64,000 nucleotides of DNA from Alphaproteobacteria bacterium (lineage in GTDB: Bacteria; Pseudomonadota; Alphaproteobacteria; Rhizobiales; Rhizobiaceae): positions 2,294,001 through 2,358,000 of the forward strand of contig JANSYK010000001.1 in NCBI GenBank assembly GCA_024742485.1, in the 5' to 3' direction. This document shows, in pieces, positions 51,813-60,814 of this stretch. Position numbers and translations under genes: made by a program. Under the pieces are notes generated by a model that had not been told where the DNA came from, did no database searches, and saw only the letters and a program-made list of their open reading frames with translations. Positions within the stretch are counted from its first letter, which is position 1. Every line of letters begins with the position of its first letter.

Positions 51813-52787
51813 ATGCCGACAATTGCACCTCTGGACCTGCCAAGCCACTGTATTGCAACCGCTTTTCTTGGCGAGATACCGTTCTTTGTGCTGGCGGACG
51901 GAACCGTTCACCGCCTCGACCATGGACACAAGACATCAGAACTCCATGACGGCCTGCTGTGTGCTGCGCATGATCCCCGCAATCAATACCTGCTGACCGG
52001 CGGTGAAGACGGAAAGGTCCTTCGTCTGAGTGCCGACGGAACGGCCGAACCGATCTCCGAAACGCCCGGCAAGTGGATCAACTGCATTGCCGCCGGGCCC
52101 AATGAGGCCGTGGCCTACGCAACCGGCCGGGTGACCTTTGTTCACCAGCGGAACGGAACGATCAGCGAATTTGCCGAAAAACGAACGGTCGAGGGTTTGG
52201 CCTTTGCGCCGAAGGGATTGCGGATTGCAGCCGCGCGATATGATGGCGTGTCCCTGCATTGGGCCGCCACCCAGGCGCCGCCAAAGGATCTGGAATGGAA
52301 GGGCGCCCATACCGCTGTCACCTTTTCGCCGGACGGGAACTACGTGGTGACGGCCATGCAGGAAAACGCCCTGCATGGCTGGCGCCTGAAAGATTCAAAA
52401 CATATGCGCATGACCGGCTATCCCGCCAAGGTCAAATCCATGAGCTGGAGCGCCAAGGGTAAATGGCTGGCCTCGTCCGGCGCGCCGGCGGCCATAGTAT
52501 GGCCGTTCTCCGGCAAGGATGGCCCCATGGGCAAGGCCCCGCTGGAACTCGGCACGCGCGGTGACACCATGGTGACCTGCGTCGCCTGCCATCCAACCGA
52601 CGACGTCGTGGCAACCGGTTATGCCGACGGCATGATCCTGGCCGTTCGGATTTCCGACCAGAGGGAAGTCGTGTTGCGGCGCGGCGGCAAGGGCGCCATC
52701 AGCACCCTTCGGTGGAATGGCAAGGGCGTGCAACTGGCCTTCGGCAGCGAAGCAGGAGACTGTGGTGTGGTCGATCTGACCGCATGA
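51813..52787 (+). CDS. WD40-repeat protein
   Basis: A 324-residue protein of beta-propeller repeats, with units such as LCAAHDPRNQYLLTGGEDGK, VTFSPDGNYVVTAMQENALH and VACHPTDDVVATGYADGMIL recurring about every 40 residues. No enzymatic motif; cytosolic, no signal peptide. ATG 51813 follows the CobW stop by four bases. The pair CobW-WD40 is tight, so the propeller is likely a partner or scaffold for the metallochaperone; that is inference from context. Confidence 0.85.
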   Translation: MPTIAPLDLPSHCIATAFLGEIPFFVLADGTVHRLDHGHKTSELHDGLLCAAHDPRNQYLLTGGEDGKVLRLSADGTAEPISETPGKWINCIAAGPNEAVAYATGRVTFVHQRNGTISEFAEKRTVEGLAFAPKGLRIAAARYDGVSLHWAATQAPPKDLEWKGAHTAVTFSPDGNYVVTAMQENALHGWRLKDSKHMRMTGYPAKVKSMSWSAKGKWLASSGAPAAIVWPFSGKDGPMGKAPLELGTRGDTMVTCVACHPTDDVVATGYADGMILAVRISDQREVVLRRGGKGAISTLRWNGKGVQLAFGSEAGDCGVVDLTA

Positions 52788-52823
52788 TGGCGGCCGGCCC
52801 GGAAGCCGGCTCGCCGGGAGCAA

Positions 52824-53957
52824 TCAGATCACATAGGAACGCAGCGGTTCGAACCCGTTGAAGGCCACCGATGAGTAGGTCGACGTATAAGCGCCCGTCC
52901 CTTCGATCAGCACTTCATCGCCGATTGTCAGCGATACCGGCAGCGGATAGGGCGTTTTTTCATAGAGCACGTCGGCGCTGTCGCAGGTCGGTCCGGCCAG
53001 CACGCAGGGCTCGACCGGGCTGTCATCACGATGGGTCCGGATCGGATAGCGGATGGCTTCGTCCATGGTTTCCGCAAGGCCGCCGAACTTTCCGATATCC
53101 AGATAGACCCAGCGCAGATTGTCATTGTCCGCCTTGCGCGACACCAGAACCACTTCGGCCTTGATGACACCGGCATTGCCGACCATGCCGCGGCCCGGTT
53201 CGATGATGGTTTCCGGCAGCCGGTTGCCGAAATGCCGGCTGAGAGCCTCGAAGATCGCCTGGCCATAGGCTTCGGCTGCCGGCACATCCTTGAGGTAACG
53301 GGTCGGGAACCCGCCACCGAGATTGACCATTTTCAGCACAATGCCTTCAGCGGCCAGCGTGTCGAAAACACCGCGCGCATCGGCAAGCGCACGATCCCAC
53401 GCGCCCAGATGGGTCTGTTGCGAGCCGACATGGAACGATACGCCATGCGCGGTCAGACCCAGCCGGTCGGCATGCCGCAGAACGTCGCAGGCCATGGCCG
53501 GAACGCATCCGAACTTGCGCGACAACGGCCACTCTGCACCTTCACCGTCGGTCAGAACCCGGCAGAATACCCTGGAAGCGGGAGCGGCACGTGCGACCTT
53601 CTCGACCTCTTCGACACAGTCGACGGCGAACATTCTCACACCCAGCAGATAGGCGCGCGCAATGTCGCGTTCCTTCTTGATCGTGTTGCCGAACGAGATC
53701 CGGTCCGGTGTCGCACCGGCTTCCAGCACCAATTCCACCTCCGATACGGATGCCGCGTCGAAATTGGACCCCATTGACGCCAGCAGGCGCAGGATTTCAG
53801 GCGCAGGATTGGCCTTTACGGCATAATAGATGGCGCTGTCCGGCAAAGCCCTGCGAAACGTGGTGAAGTTGTCGCGGACAACATCAAGATCGACCACCAG
53901 GCAAGGCCCATCCGGTCGTCGTGTGGCAAGAAAGTCGATTATTCGGTCGGTCGTCAT
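52824..53957 (-). CDS. Ornithine/lysine decarboxylase (type III PLP, alanine racemase fold)
   Basis: A 377-residue fold-type III decarboxylase making putrescine or cadaverine. The PLP lysine is in IYYAVKANPAPEIL near residue 48, the glycine-rich phosphate loop is VNLGGGFPTRYL near 215, the EPGRGMVGNAG block follows near 265, and the C-terminal CDSADVL (Cys, dimer-shared active site) is near 325. Text is very close to rhizobial ornithine decarboxylases. Second Met of an ATGATG pair (53957) is chosen for spacing from GGGAG. A 562-nt upstream region is probably a regulatory leader. Convergent with the WD40 gene. Confidence 0.92.
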   Translation of the reverse strand: MTTDRIIDFLATRRPDGPCLVVDLDVVRDNFTTFRRALPDSAIYYAVKANPAPEILRLLASMGSNFDAASVSEVELVLEAGATPDRISFGNTIKKERDIARAYLLGVRMFAVDCVEEVEKVARAAPASRVFCRVLTDGEGAEWPLSRKFGCVPAMACDVLRHADRLGLTAHGVSFHVGSQQTHLGAWDRALADARGVFDTLAAEGIVLKMVNLGGGFPTRYLKDVPAAEAYGQAIFEALSRHFGNRLPETIIEPGRGMVGNAGVIKAEVVLVSRKADNDNLRWVYLDIGKFGGLAETMDEAIRYPIRTHRDDSPVEPCVLAGPTCDSADVLYEKTPYPLPVSLTIGDEVLIEGTGAYTSTYSSVAFNGFEPLRSYVI

Positions 53958-53960
53958 CAT

Positions 53961-54370
53961 ATTCTCCCAATCTGCCGGGGAATTGCGCTCACGGCGCATT
54001 GTCCGGCACCGGTCCGGGACAGCCCGGACGACAAAGGGCAATCAATCGGATGATGAGACATCGGCGGGTGGAGAGACCGGCGAAACATCATTCAATTTAT
54101 GCAACAGGGATGCAGCGAATCCTCACGGCTTCACGGCTTCCGGCTTTGTCTGCCTTGGATTGGTCGGGAAGTCCAACCGCACGTCCGGCAATGAGGGTGT
54201 GCCTCTGCAGTAACCCCGGCCTTTGGACAGCCGGCAGACACCATAAAGGCCCGCACCGTCGTTGCTTCAAGATGTCCTCGATTTGTCAATTGGCCGACAA
54301 ACCGACTGGAGGGGTTAGTTCCAGGTACCATACCGATATCCTCACCTTATCGAGGATCGGCGGACACCCA
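53961..54370 (-). ncRNA. Possible structured leader of the decarboxylase mRNA (speF-like)
   Basis: The 562 nt between the decarboxylase start and the divergent amidase hold no gene I can support. On the minus strand several hairpins can form: GTCCGGG CTGT CCCGGAC (54012-54029), a GCCGG/CCGGC stem near 54216-54236, and CCGAT-CCTC with GAGGAT-TCGG near 54333-54360. Alphaproteobacterial ornithine decarboxylase genes are known to carry a roughly 400-nt conserved leader (Rfam speF motif) in this position. Identity here rests on position, length and hairpins, since I could not run a covariance search. Confidence 0.45.
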
Positions 54371-54519
54371 CAGGCACGTGCGACTTTGGGCAACCGCGAC
54401 ATAGGCGTTCGCCCCGCCATAATCAAGCGAAAATTCGCAACACCTTATAGACAATTCGGCCATATTCAGAAAAAGTGAACGACCAACCGAATTCAGTTCA
54501 AAAAGATAAGACAATTGCC

Positions 54520-55716
54520 ATGGATGTGATCAAGAACGATCCCTTCAACGCGTTCCTCGACACGCCGGGACCGGCCGTTGCGAGCGGATCGGGAACCCTT
54601 TCCGGAAAAACGCTGGCGGTCAAGGATATCTACGATGTCGCTGGCTACAAAACGGGGCGCGGCAACCCGCAATGGTTGGCGGAAACGCAACCGGCGGCGC
54701 ACACCGCCGCAGCGGTCCAGATTCTCCTTGACGCAGGTGCCCGGTTCATCGGCAAGACCCAAACGGAGGAATTTGCTTTTTCGCTCACCGGTCACAATGC
54801 GCATTACCCGCGCCCGATCAACCCTGCCGCGCCCGACCGCATGACCGGTGGCTCGTCATCCGGCTCCATCGCTGCCGTTGCGGCCGGCCTTGCCGACATA
54901 GCCACGGGGTCGGACACCGGGGGCTCGGTTCGCGCTCCCGCCTCCTATTGCGGTCTTGTCGGCCTGCGCACCAGCCATGGTGCCATAACGCTGGACGGAA
55001 CGATGCCGCTTGCGCCCAGTTTCGATGTGTTCGGCTGGTTTGCCCGCGACGTGGATCTCTATTGCGCCGTCGGCGACCTCTATCTCGACGATTCAGGCGC
55101 CAGATTGACAAACCTCATGCGTTTGCCCGAACAGGATGCGCTGGTTGCCGGCGAGGCAGAAAAACAGGCCTACCAAAACGCCGTATCGCTTGTCGAAGCG
55201 GTGGTGGGCCAGGCTCGAACTGAAAAACTGGTCAGTGCGGATGTGGAGCAGCGCTATTGGTGCATGCGGCGGATTCAGGCCCATGAAGCCTGGCGCGGAC
55301 ATGGGGCCTGGCTCAGCGCGGCGGATCGTCAATTGGGTCCAGGGGTAAAGGAACGTTTTGCCTTCGGGCAGACGATCAGCACGGAAACGCTGCTCAGCGA
55401 AGCAAAATTGCGCGATGCGTTACGCACCGAAGTCACCGACATTCTGGGCAATGATGGTCTTTTCGTCAGCCCGACTGTGCCTGGCGCCGCGCCGCTTGCC
55501 GCTTCGAGCTTTGCCGATGTTCAGGACTACCGGGAACGCGCCCTTCGTCTGTTGTGTCTGTCGGGACTGACCGGCCTGCCGGAATTGACGCTGCCGCTCG
55601 GAACGGTGGATGGTGCGCCATTTGGCCTGTCCCTGACCGGCCCGAAGGGATCGGACCGCGCCCTGCTGGCCATCGGGCAGCAGATCCTCGATGCCAAACA
55701 ATCAGGGGCCCAATGA
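54520..55716 (+). CDS. Amidase (amidase signature family)
   Basis: A 398-residue amidase. The Ser-cisSer-Lys triad is visible: Lys in GKTLAVKDIYDVAGY near residue 33, then MTGGSSSGSIAAVAAGLADI and ATGSDTGGSVRAPASYCGLV near residues 107-145. It is shorter than typical family members (450-500) but complete, with the C-terminal LCLSGLTGLPELTLPLG. ATG 54520 is preferred; an in-frame GTG at 54475 would add 15 residues. It overlaps the LysR gene by 4 nt (ATGA) and is likely coexpressed with it. Confidence 0.88.
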   Translation: MDVIKNDPFNAFLDTPGPAVASGSGTLSGKTLAVKDIYDVAGYKTGRGNPQWLAETQPAAHTAAAVQILLDAGARFIGKTQTEEFAFSLTGHNAHYPRPINPAAPDRMTGGSSSGSIAAVAAGLADIATGSDTGGSVRAPASYCGLVGLRTSHGAITLDGTMPLAPSFDVFGWFARDVDLYCAVGDLYLDDSGARLTNLMRLPEQDALVAGEAEKQAYQNAVSLVEAVVGQARTEKLVSADVEQRYWCMRRIQAHEAWRGHGAWLSAADRQLGPGVKERFAFGQTISTETLLSEAKLRDALRTEVTDILGNDGLFVSPTVPGAAPLAASSFADVQDYRERALRLLCLSGLTGLPELTLPLGTVDGAPFGLSLTGPKGSDRALLAIGQQILDAKQSGAQ

Positions 55717-56621
55717 TGGACACACTCACCCGCATTCGAGCCTTCATTGATGTGGTGGAGGCGGAGGGCTTTTCAGCGGCGGCCCGCAAAAACGGCCGTT
55801 CCAAAGCCCTGCTGTCGAAGTATGTCCGCGAGCTCGAAGACGATCTGGGAGCCCTGTTGCTCAACCGTACGACGCGGCAATTTTCACTGACGGAAGCCGG
55901 GCACACCTATTATCGCACTGCCTCCGACATCCTCAAGGAAATCGACAATCTGGCCGATCTCGTGCGCGAAACCAATCGCGACCTGAAAGGCACTGTGCGC
56001 GTCTCGGCACCGCGTACCTTCACGGATGCCGGCGTTGGACGGTCGATGATCGATTTCGCGCTCGAAAATCCGGAAATCAAACTGGAAATCACCTCCGATG
56101 ATCGGTTCGTCGACCTGGTCGAGGAGGGCTTTGATGTGGCGATCCGTATCACCAAGCTGACCGATTCGGGCCTGATCGCCCGCAAGCTTGCGCCTTTCAA
56201 GGTCTATGTCTGCGCCAGTCCGGAATTCCTGAAAAGACATCCGAAACTGGAGCGGCCGGCCGATCTGAGCAATGTGCCCTGCATCACCGACACCAACTAC
56301 CGCTCCCTCAACAACTGGCAGTTCCGCGGGGACAACAACACCATCGAAACCGTCTCTGTGAGCGGACCGATGGACGTCAACAGCCCGTCCGCCAGCATGG
56401 AAGCCGTGAAGGCCGGCCTTGGTGTGTCCATGCTACCGGATTTTATCGCCTGCCCGCTGATCAGGAGTGGCCATATTGTCCCGCTTTTCGAAGACAGACT
56501 GCTGGACGATGCGGGCATCTATGCGGTGTATCCGCACCGCCGCTACCTGCCTGCCAAGGTCCGCGCCTTTGTCGATTATCTTGCTGTGTGGTTCAAGAAA
56601 AACGCCGGTTACAGCCGCTGA
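55713..56621 (+). CDS. LysR family transcriptional regulator
   Basis: A 302-residue LysR regulator. The HTH is FSAAARKNGRSKALLSKYVR near residues 20-39, followed by the LysR substrate-binding domain (GTVRVSAPRTFTDAGVGRSM, VAIRITKLTDSGLIARKLAP, GLGVSMLPDFIACPLI). ATGATG offers two starts; 55713 is taken, which overlaps the amidase stop. Being downstream of and coupled to its neighbour is unusual for LysR, whose genes are mostly divergent from the target. Confidence 0.9.
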   Translation: MMDTLTRIRAFIDVVEAEGFSAAARKNGRSKALLSKYVRELEDDLGALLLNRTTRQFSLTEAGHTYYRTASDILKEIDNLADLVRETNRDLKGTVRVSAPRTFTDAGVGRSMIDFALENPEIKLEITSDDRFVDLVEEGFDVAIRITKLTDSGLIARKLAPFKVYVCASPEFLKRHPKLERPADLSNVPCITDTNYRSLNNWQFRGDNNTIETVSVSGPMDVNSPSASMEAVKAGLGVSMLPDFIACPLIRSGHIVPLFEDRLLDDAGIYAVYPHRRYLPAKVRAFVDYLAVWFKKNAGYSR

Positions 56622-56633
56622 GACGTGAGCGCT

Positions 56634-57413
56634 TCAAACGCCGATATGCGCCGTCAGGCCACCATCGATAAGATAGTCTCCACCCGTGCAAAAACCTGAT
56701 CGGTCACCCGCAAGAAAGGCGATCAGTTCGCTGGTCTCGTCAATTGTGCCGACCCGGCCCATCGGGTGCGCCTCGCCGAAGGAGGCAATCGTATCCTCGA
56801 TCGGATTGCCGGGCCCGGCAATTTCCCGTGCCGCATATTCCAGAAGCGGCGTGCGAACCGATCCCGGACTGACCGAGTTGACGCGAATATTGTCCTTCGC
56901 GCAATCCACGGCCATTGCCCGCGTCAGCGCATGAACGGCCCCTTTCGTGGTGGCGTAGGCCAGCACGTTGTTCTGGTTGGCGTGTCCCTGCACGGAAGCA
57001 ACATGAATGATCGAACCCGATTTGCGGGGTTTCATGTGCGGATAGGCATGGTGCGACGTGAGGAAACAGGAGCGCAGATTGATGTTCATCACGCGATCCC
57101 AGTGGGCCGCATCGGTTGTCTCGATGTCACCATAGGTCTGAATGGCCGCCGCATTGACCAATATGTCGATGCCACCGGCTTCGGATCCGGCACGATTGAT
57201 CCACTCTGCAACCTGTGCCTCTTCAGCCACATCGACCCGTTCAACGCTCAGCGACAACCCCGTTGCCTTGCGGGTCGCCGCTTCATTATGCGCGTCATCG
57301 ATACCGCCCAGAAACACCCGGGCGCCATCCCGCGCCAGTTTGAGCGCCGCAGCCAAACCGATGCCACTTGAGCCGGTGACGACCGCAACCTTTCCGTCGA
57401 ATTCCTGAGTCAC
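56634..57413 (-). CDS. SDR family oxidoreductase
   Basis: A 259-residue short-chain dehydrogenase. The nucleotide motif TGSSGIG is at residues 13-19, the catalytic Ser140, Tyr153 and Lys157 are in place (VASVQG; YATTKGA), and the closing text RSGFCTGGDYLIDGGLTAH is typical. GTG 57413 is chosen, with GAGGGA upstream, matching the usual SDR N-terminus (TQEFDGKVAVVTG). It is the last gene of the uxu-type block on the minus strand, 15 nt after the UxuA-like gene, so it may act as a fructuronate/mannonate-type oxidoreductase; this is inference. Confidence 0.87.
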   Translation of the reverse strand: MTQEFDGKVAVVTGSSGIGLAAALKLARDGARVFLGGIDDAHNEAATRKATGLSLSVERVDVAEEAQVAEWINRAGSEAGGIDILVNAAAIQTYGDIETTDAAHWDRVMNINLRSCFLTSHHAYPHMKPRKSGSIIHVASVQGHANQNNVLAYATTKGAVHALTRAMAVDCAKDNIRVNSVSPGSVRTPLLEYAAREIAGPGNPIEDTIASFGEAHPMGRVGTIDETSELIAFLAGDRSGFCTGGDYLIDGGLTAHIGV

Positions 57414-57427
57414 AATTCCGTCCCTCT

Positions 57428-58480
57428 TTACGCGGCACCCGCAACAAGCGCTTTCATGTAGCCGATCGCAAAGGCCTTGCCTGCATGCCAGGGAGCGCCA
57501 CATTCCAGTTCCGGTGTGTGGTCCGGAATCAACACGCCCTGATAATCATTGTCCTTGAGGATGCGAACGATCCGCGCCATGTCGATATCGCCCTCGTCGA
57601 TGAACACCTCATGATAATTCGGCACTTTTCCGCGCACATTGCGGAAGTGGATATAGCCGATCTTGTCCTGACGCGCGAACTCCGCGACCGTCTCGTAAAT
57701 GTCGCCATCCGCCATCTCCTGCAGGCAGCCCAGGCAAAGCTCGGCCTTGTTGGCCGGCGAGTCGGCAATGGCAAAGGCCCGGCGATAGGCGTCATGGGAG
57801 TTGATGACCTTGGCGGTGCGGCGCAACGCGCCCACCGGCGGATCGTCGGGATGCGCGGCAAGCACGACACCCGCTTCCTCGGCGACCGGCAGCAATTCAT
57901 CCAGAAACCGCCGATAGCGGTCCCAGATCTCATCATGGGAAATGGGTGGCACAACGCCGGGTCCGAGCGTGTCGCGATAGGCCATGTTCCAGACCATTCC
58001 TTCCGGAATGGCTTCCTCCGGATCGATTTTCGACTGATCGAAACCGACCGACATGGCACCACCACGCGCATAGGGTCCGCGCTTCCAGCCCCACACGCCG
58101 ACCGCGGAGAAATTGTATCCGATGCAGGGCACGCCCGCTTCGCCCGCGGCGCGCACAATGCGTTTGAGATGGCCCATCTGCTCATCGCGAGTGGGACCGT
58201 CGAGCAGGACATCATGCCAGTGGCTGACCGAAAAATTCTCTATTGCCGCCAATTTGAGATCGTGCCGGGCAAGGTCCGTGATCAGTCCTCGGAATGTGTC
58301 CGCCGTCCAGTCGTCCGCGCGACTGGCACCCCAACTGCTGTCCGTGTCATTGGCCAGCTTCGGGTTTCCCGAGAAATAACCTTCGAGATGCGCCACGATG
58401 TGTGTCACGCCAAGTTGCTGCGCAAAGGTGTAGTGCGCATCGTTCAGCATTTCGCGATAAAGACCCAGCCCGATTTTCAT
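57428..58480 (-). CDS. Mannonate dehydratase-like protein (UxuA family, short paralog)
   Basis: A 350-residue TIM-barrel protein of the mannonate dehydratase family. Metal-site motifs are retained: HPDDPPVGALRRTAKV, CLGCLQEMADG, YIHFRNVRGK and LIPDHTPELE carry the His, Cys, His and Asp ligands. It is shorter than E. coli UxuA (394) and differs in the N-terminal third. It sits between the full-length UxuA-like gene and the SDR. Two members side by side suggest different sugar-acid substrates or one with a changed role. Confidence 0.82.
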   Translation of the reverse strand: MKIGLGLYREMLNDAHYTFAQQLGVTHIVAHLEGYFSGNPKLANDTDSSWGASRADDWTADTFRGLITDLARHDLKLAAIENFSVSHWHDVLLDGPTRDEQMGHLKRIVRAAGEAGVPCIGYNFSAVGVWGWKRGPYARGGAMSVGFDQSKIDPEEAIPEGMVWNMAYRDTLGPGVVPPISHDEIWDRYRRFLDELLPVAEEAGVVLAAHPDDPPVGALRRTAKVINSHDAYRRAFAIADSPANKAELCLGCLQEMADGDIYETVAEFARQDKIGYIHFRNVRGKVPNYHEVFIDEGDIDMARIVRILKDNDYQGVLIPDHTPELECGAPWHAGKAFAIGYMKALVAGAA

Positions 58481-58584
58481 GTCATGTTTTCCCTATGCTC
58501 TGCGGCCACGCGCGAATTAATCCGTTCCAGTAAATCCGCGGCGTCAGCGCATTGCGGCTGATGCAATCGATCCCGGCGGGTGCG

Positions 58585-59763
58585 TCAGCCATGCTGCGCC
58601 TCCAATGCCCGGATAACCCCGCGCAGTTCGGCGAGGCCCTTCAACCGGCCGATCGCCGAATAGCCCGGATTGGTGGTCTTGTGGATATCATCGAGTAGCA
58701 AATGGCCGTGGTCGGGCCGCATCGGGATGTTCCAATCCATGCGCCCGACCGCTTTGCGACGGCGCTCCTCTTCCAGAAGAACCGCAACCAACGCAACCAT
58801 GTCGACATCCCCATCGAGATGATCGGATTCGAAGAAGGATCCGTTTTCCTGACGCCGCACATTGCGAAGATGCGCAAAATGAATGCGGTCGGCAAAAGCC
58901 CGCGCCATGGCGGTCAGGTCATTGTCACCGCGCGCACCCAGTGATCCGCTGCAAAATGTCATGCCATTGGCAAGGGACGGGACGGCGGAAAAGATCGCCC
59001 GGAAATCATCCGCGCAGCTGACAATCCGCGGCAGTCCAAAAAGCGAGAACGGCGGATCATCCGGGTGAATGCCAAGGCGGGCGCCGACACTTTCAGCAAC
59101 CGGAACCACCGCCTCCAGGAACGCGATCAGATTGCCGCGAAGTCGATCAGCATCGAAACCCGCATAGTCTGCGATCCTGTCACGAATGCCGTCCCGGTCA
59201 TGGGAGAATTCCGAACCCGGGAGCCCGGCGATAATGGTCCTCTCCAAAACATCGACCGTGTCATCCGACCACTGTTCGACACGCAAACGGGCCTTTGACG
59301 CAATGTCTTCGTCATAGTCGCCATGCGCATCGTCGCGCCCGAGAACATGGAGATCATAGGCGGCAAAATCGATTGCATCGAACCGCAGGGCAAGGCCGCC
59401 ATTGGGTAACGCAAAACGCAGGTCGGTGCGGGTCCAGTCGACAACCGGCATGAAGTTGTAGCAGATCGTATGTATGCCGGCAGCCGCCAGATTGCGGATC
59501 GTTTCGGCATAGCAGTCAATATAGTGGGAGGCATCGGCTGTTCCCAGCTTGATGGCCCTGTGGACGGGTATGCTTTCCACCACGGACCATGTCAGCTCGC
59601 GTTCCTCGATCAGACACTTGCGTTTCGAAATGGCCTGCGCAGTCCAGACTTGACCATCATAGATGTCATGCAGTGCCGTCACGACGCCGGTGGCGCCTGC
59701 TTGCCGAACGTGGTCCAACAAGACTGGATCATCCGGACCATACCACCGCCAAGACTGAAGCAT
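58585..59763 (-). CDS. uxuA: Mannonate dehydratase (UxuA)
   Basis: A 392-residue mannonate dehydratase converting D-mannonate to 2-keto-3-deoxygluconate in hexuronate catabolism. Start region SWRWYGPDDPVLLDHVRQAG is the family N-terminus; ligand blocks LGIHPDDPPFSLFGLPRIVS, FCSGSLGA, FAHLRNVRRQ and MRPDHGHLL are intact. ATG 59763 is used, since the longer frame starts at a TTG and the ATG aligns with E. coli UxuA. It begins 42 nt from the nearest TTGGWCCAA operator and is divergent from the GntR gene. Confidence 0.9.
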   Translation of the reverse strand: MLQSWRWYGPDDPVLLDHVRQAGATGVVTALHDIYDGQVWTAQAISKRKCLIEERELTWSVVESIPVHRAIKLGTADASHYIDCYAETIRNLAAAGIHTICYNFMPVVDWTRTDLRFALPNGGLALRFDAIDFAAYDLHVLGRDDAHGDYDEDIASKARLRVEQWSDDTVDVLERTIIAGLPGSEFSHDRDGIRDRIADYAGFDADRLRGNLIAFLEAVVPVAESVGARLGIHPDDPPFSLFGLPRIVSCADDFRAIFSAVPSLANGMTFCSGSLGARGDNDLTAMARAFADRIHFAHLRNVRRQENGSFFESDHLDGDVDMVALVAVLLEEERRRKAVGRMDWNIPMRPDHGHLLLDDIHKTTNPGYSAIGRLKGLAELRGVIRALEAQHG

Positions 59764-59804
59764 TTCAGGCAATTCTCCCAATGGGTCGAGACAATCATCA
59801 CGCG

Positions 59805-59839
59805 TTGGACCAACAATATCAAGCTATTTGTTGGTCCAA
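59805..59839. promoter_or_regulatory. Paired TTGGWCCAA operators in the uxuA promoter
   Basis: TTGGACCAACAA (59805-59816) and its exact inverted partner TTGTTGGTCCAA (59828-59839), 23 bp apart. Both have the 9-bp palindrome TTGG-W-CCAA. They lie between uxuA and the divergent GntR gene and are the likely binding sites of that regulator. Confidence 0.75.
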
Positions 59840-59967
59840 TTATAGAAATTTTCAGGATCGGCTCGCCAACTCAAACGCGATGATCTTCTTTAATTTCCTG
59901 TTTTTATTAAATTAATCAGGAGATCAAAAAAGCCCTTGATTTACGTCTTAAGCCGCGCGACACTCTA

Positions 59968-59979
59968 TTGGTCCAACAA
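59968..59979. promoter_or_regulatory. Third TTGGWCCAA operator, near the GntR start
   Basis: TTGGTCCAACAA, the same 12-mer family as at 59805-59839, ends 15 nt before the GntR start codon. Position suits autorepression. Confidence 0.7.
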
Positions 59980-59994
59980 ATTAACTGAGCAAGC

Positions 59995-60720
59995 ATGAAT
60001 CCGCACCCGGCCACCAACGAACAGAAGCTCCCATCCCGGGATCGCAGCGCCGTGGATACGGTCGTGCAGGGAATCAAAACCCACATTCAGGAGAACGGGC
60101 TCACGGTTGGCGACCAGTTGCCGTCCGAGCGCGAACTTGGCGAGAAGTTCAATGCCGCGCGAAACACTGTTCGTGAGGCCGTGCGCATATTGAAGGCGTA
60201 CGGCGTGGTGGATGTGCGGCCGAAGGTCGGAGCCGTGATCGTCAACCGCCATCTGGACGCAGTGCTTGATCTGTTCTCCTTCCAACTGACCATCTCACGC
60301 GAGACGTTTCTGGACATTCAGGGATTTCGAAAACTCATCGAGGTCGGGTCCGTCGATGCCCTGCTGTCGCGCGCAACCAATGCCGATATCGGCGAGCTGA
60401 CGCGGGTCAACAATGGGATTTTGACAGCGAAATCCGTTCAGGAGGCCGCACAGCGCGACTTTGAGTTTCACAGCACATTGCTCGTTCTGGCCGGCAACAA
60501 GACCGTGCTGGACGTCTACACATCCATGAAGCCGATCATCATGCGTCTGATGGAAACAGGCAAGGAAACCGATGGCCTTCAGGGAACCCATGAAACCCAT
60601 GCGCGGATACTCAACGCTCTGGCGCAGCGGGACCGGCTGGCCTTCAAGTACCAGATGTCCACCCATCTCGATCACGGATTGAATTTTATCGACCAGACTG
60701 TTGGCAGCAAACTCATGTAG
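59995..60720 (+). CDS. GntR family regulator, FadR subfamily (FCD domain)
   Basis: A 241-residue regulator. Winged HTH at residues about 15-85 (VDTVVQGIKTHIQENGLTVG, DQLPSERELGEKFNAARNTV, REAVRILKAYGVVDVRPKVG), then an FCD effector domain with the Asp/His metal site (DIQGFRKLIEVGSVDALLSR, FEFHSTLLVLAGN, THETHARILNALAQRD). It is of the UxuR/ExuR-type size and sits between uxuA and the transporter genes. Three TTGGWCCAA sites in its promoter point to control of uxuA and of itself, released by a sugar acid. Confidence 0.92.
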   Translation: MNPHPATNEQKLPSRDRSAVDTVVQGIKTHIQENGLTVGDQLPSERELGEKFNAARNTVREAVRILKAYGVVDVRPKVGAVIVNRHLDAVLDLFSFQLTISRETFLDIQGFRKLIEVGSVDALLSRATNADIGELTRVNNGILTAKSVQEAAQRDFEFHSTLLVLAGNKTVLDVYTSMKPIIMRLMETGKETDGLQGTHETHARILNALAQRDRLAFKYQMSTHLDHGLNFIDQTVGSKLM

Positions 60721-60814
60721 CTGCAGCGGTCAGTCAGTCAGTACCGCCCCAATGGACGGTGGCGGCATACGGATCGTCCGGACAACCGGGCGAAAACCAC
60801 AGGAGGAAAACCAA

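Noticed and set aside
52793-52810. GCCGGC, six bases, GCCGGC hairpin between the WD40 gene and the decarboxylase gene
   Set aside because: Possible stop for either gene but no T tract on either strand, so not listed as a terminator.
53921-54478. Open frame of 185 codons in the decarboxylase leader
   Set aside because: No ribosome site or family text, and the region forms hairpins on the other strand.
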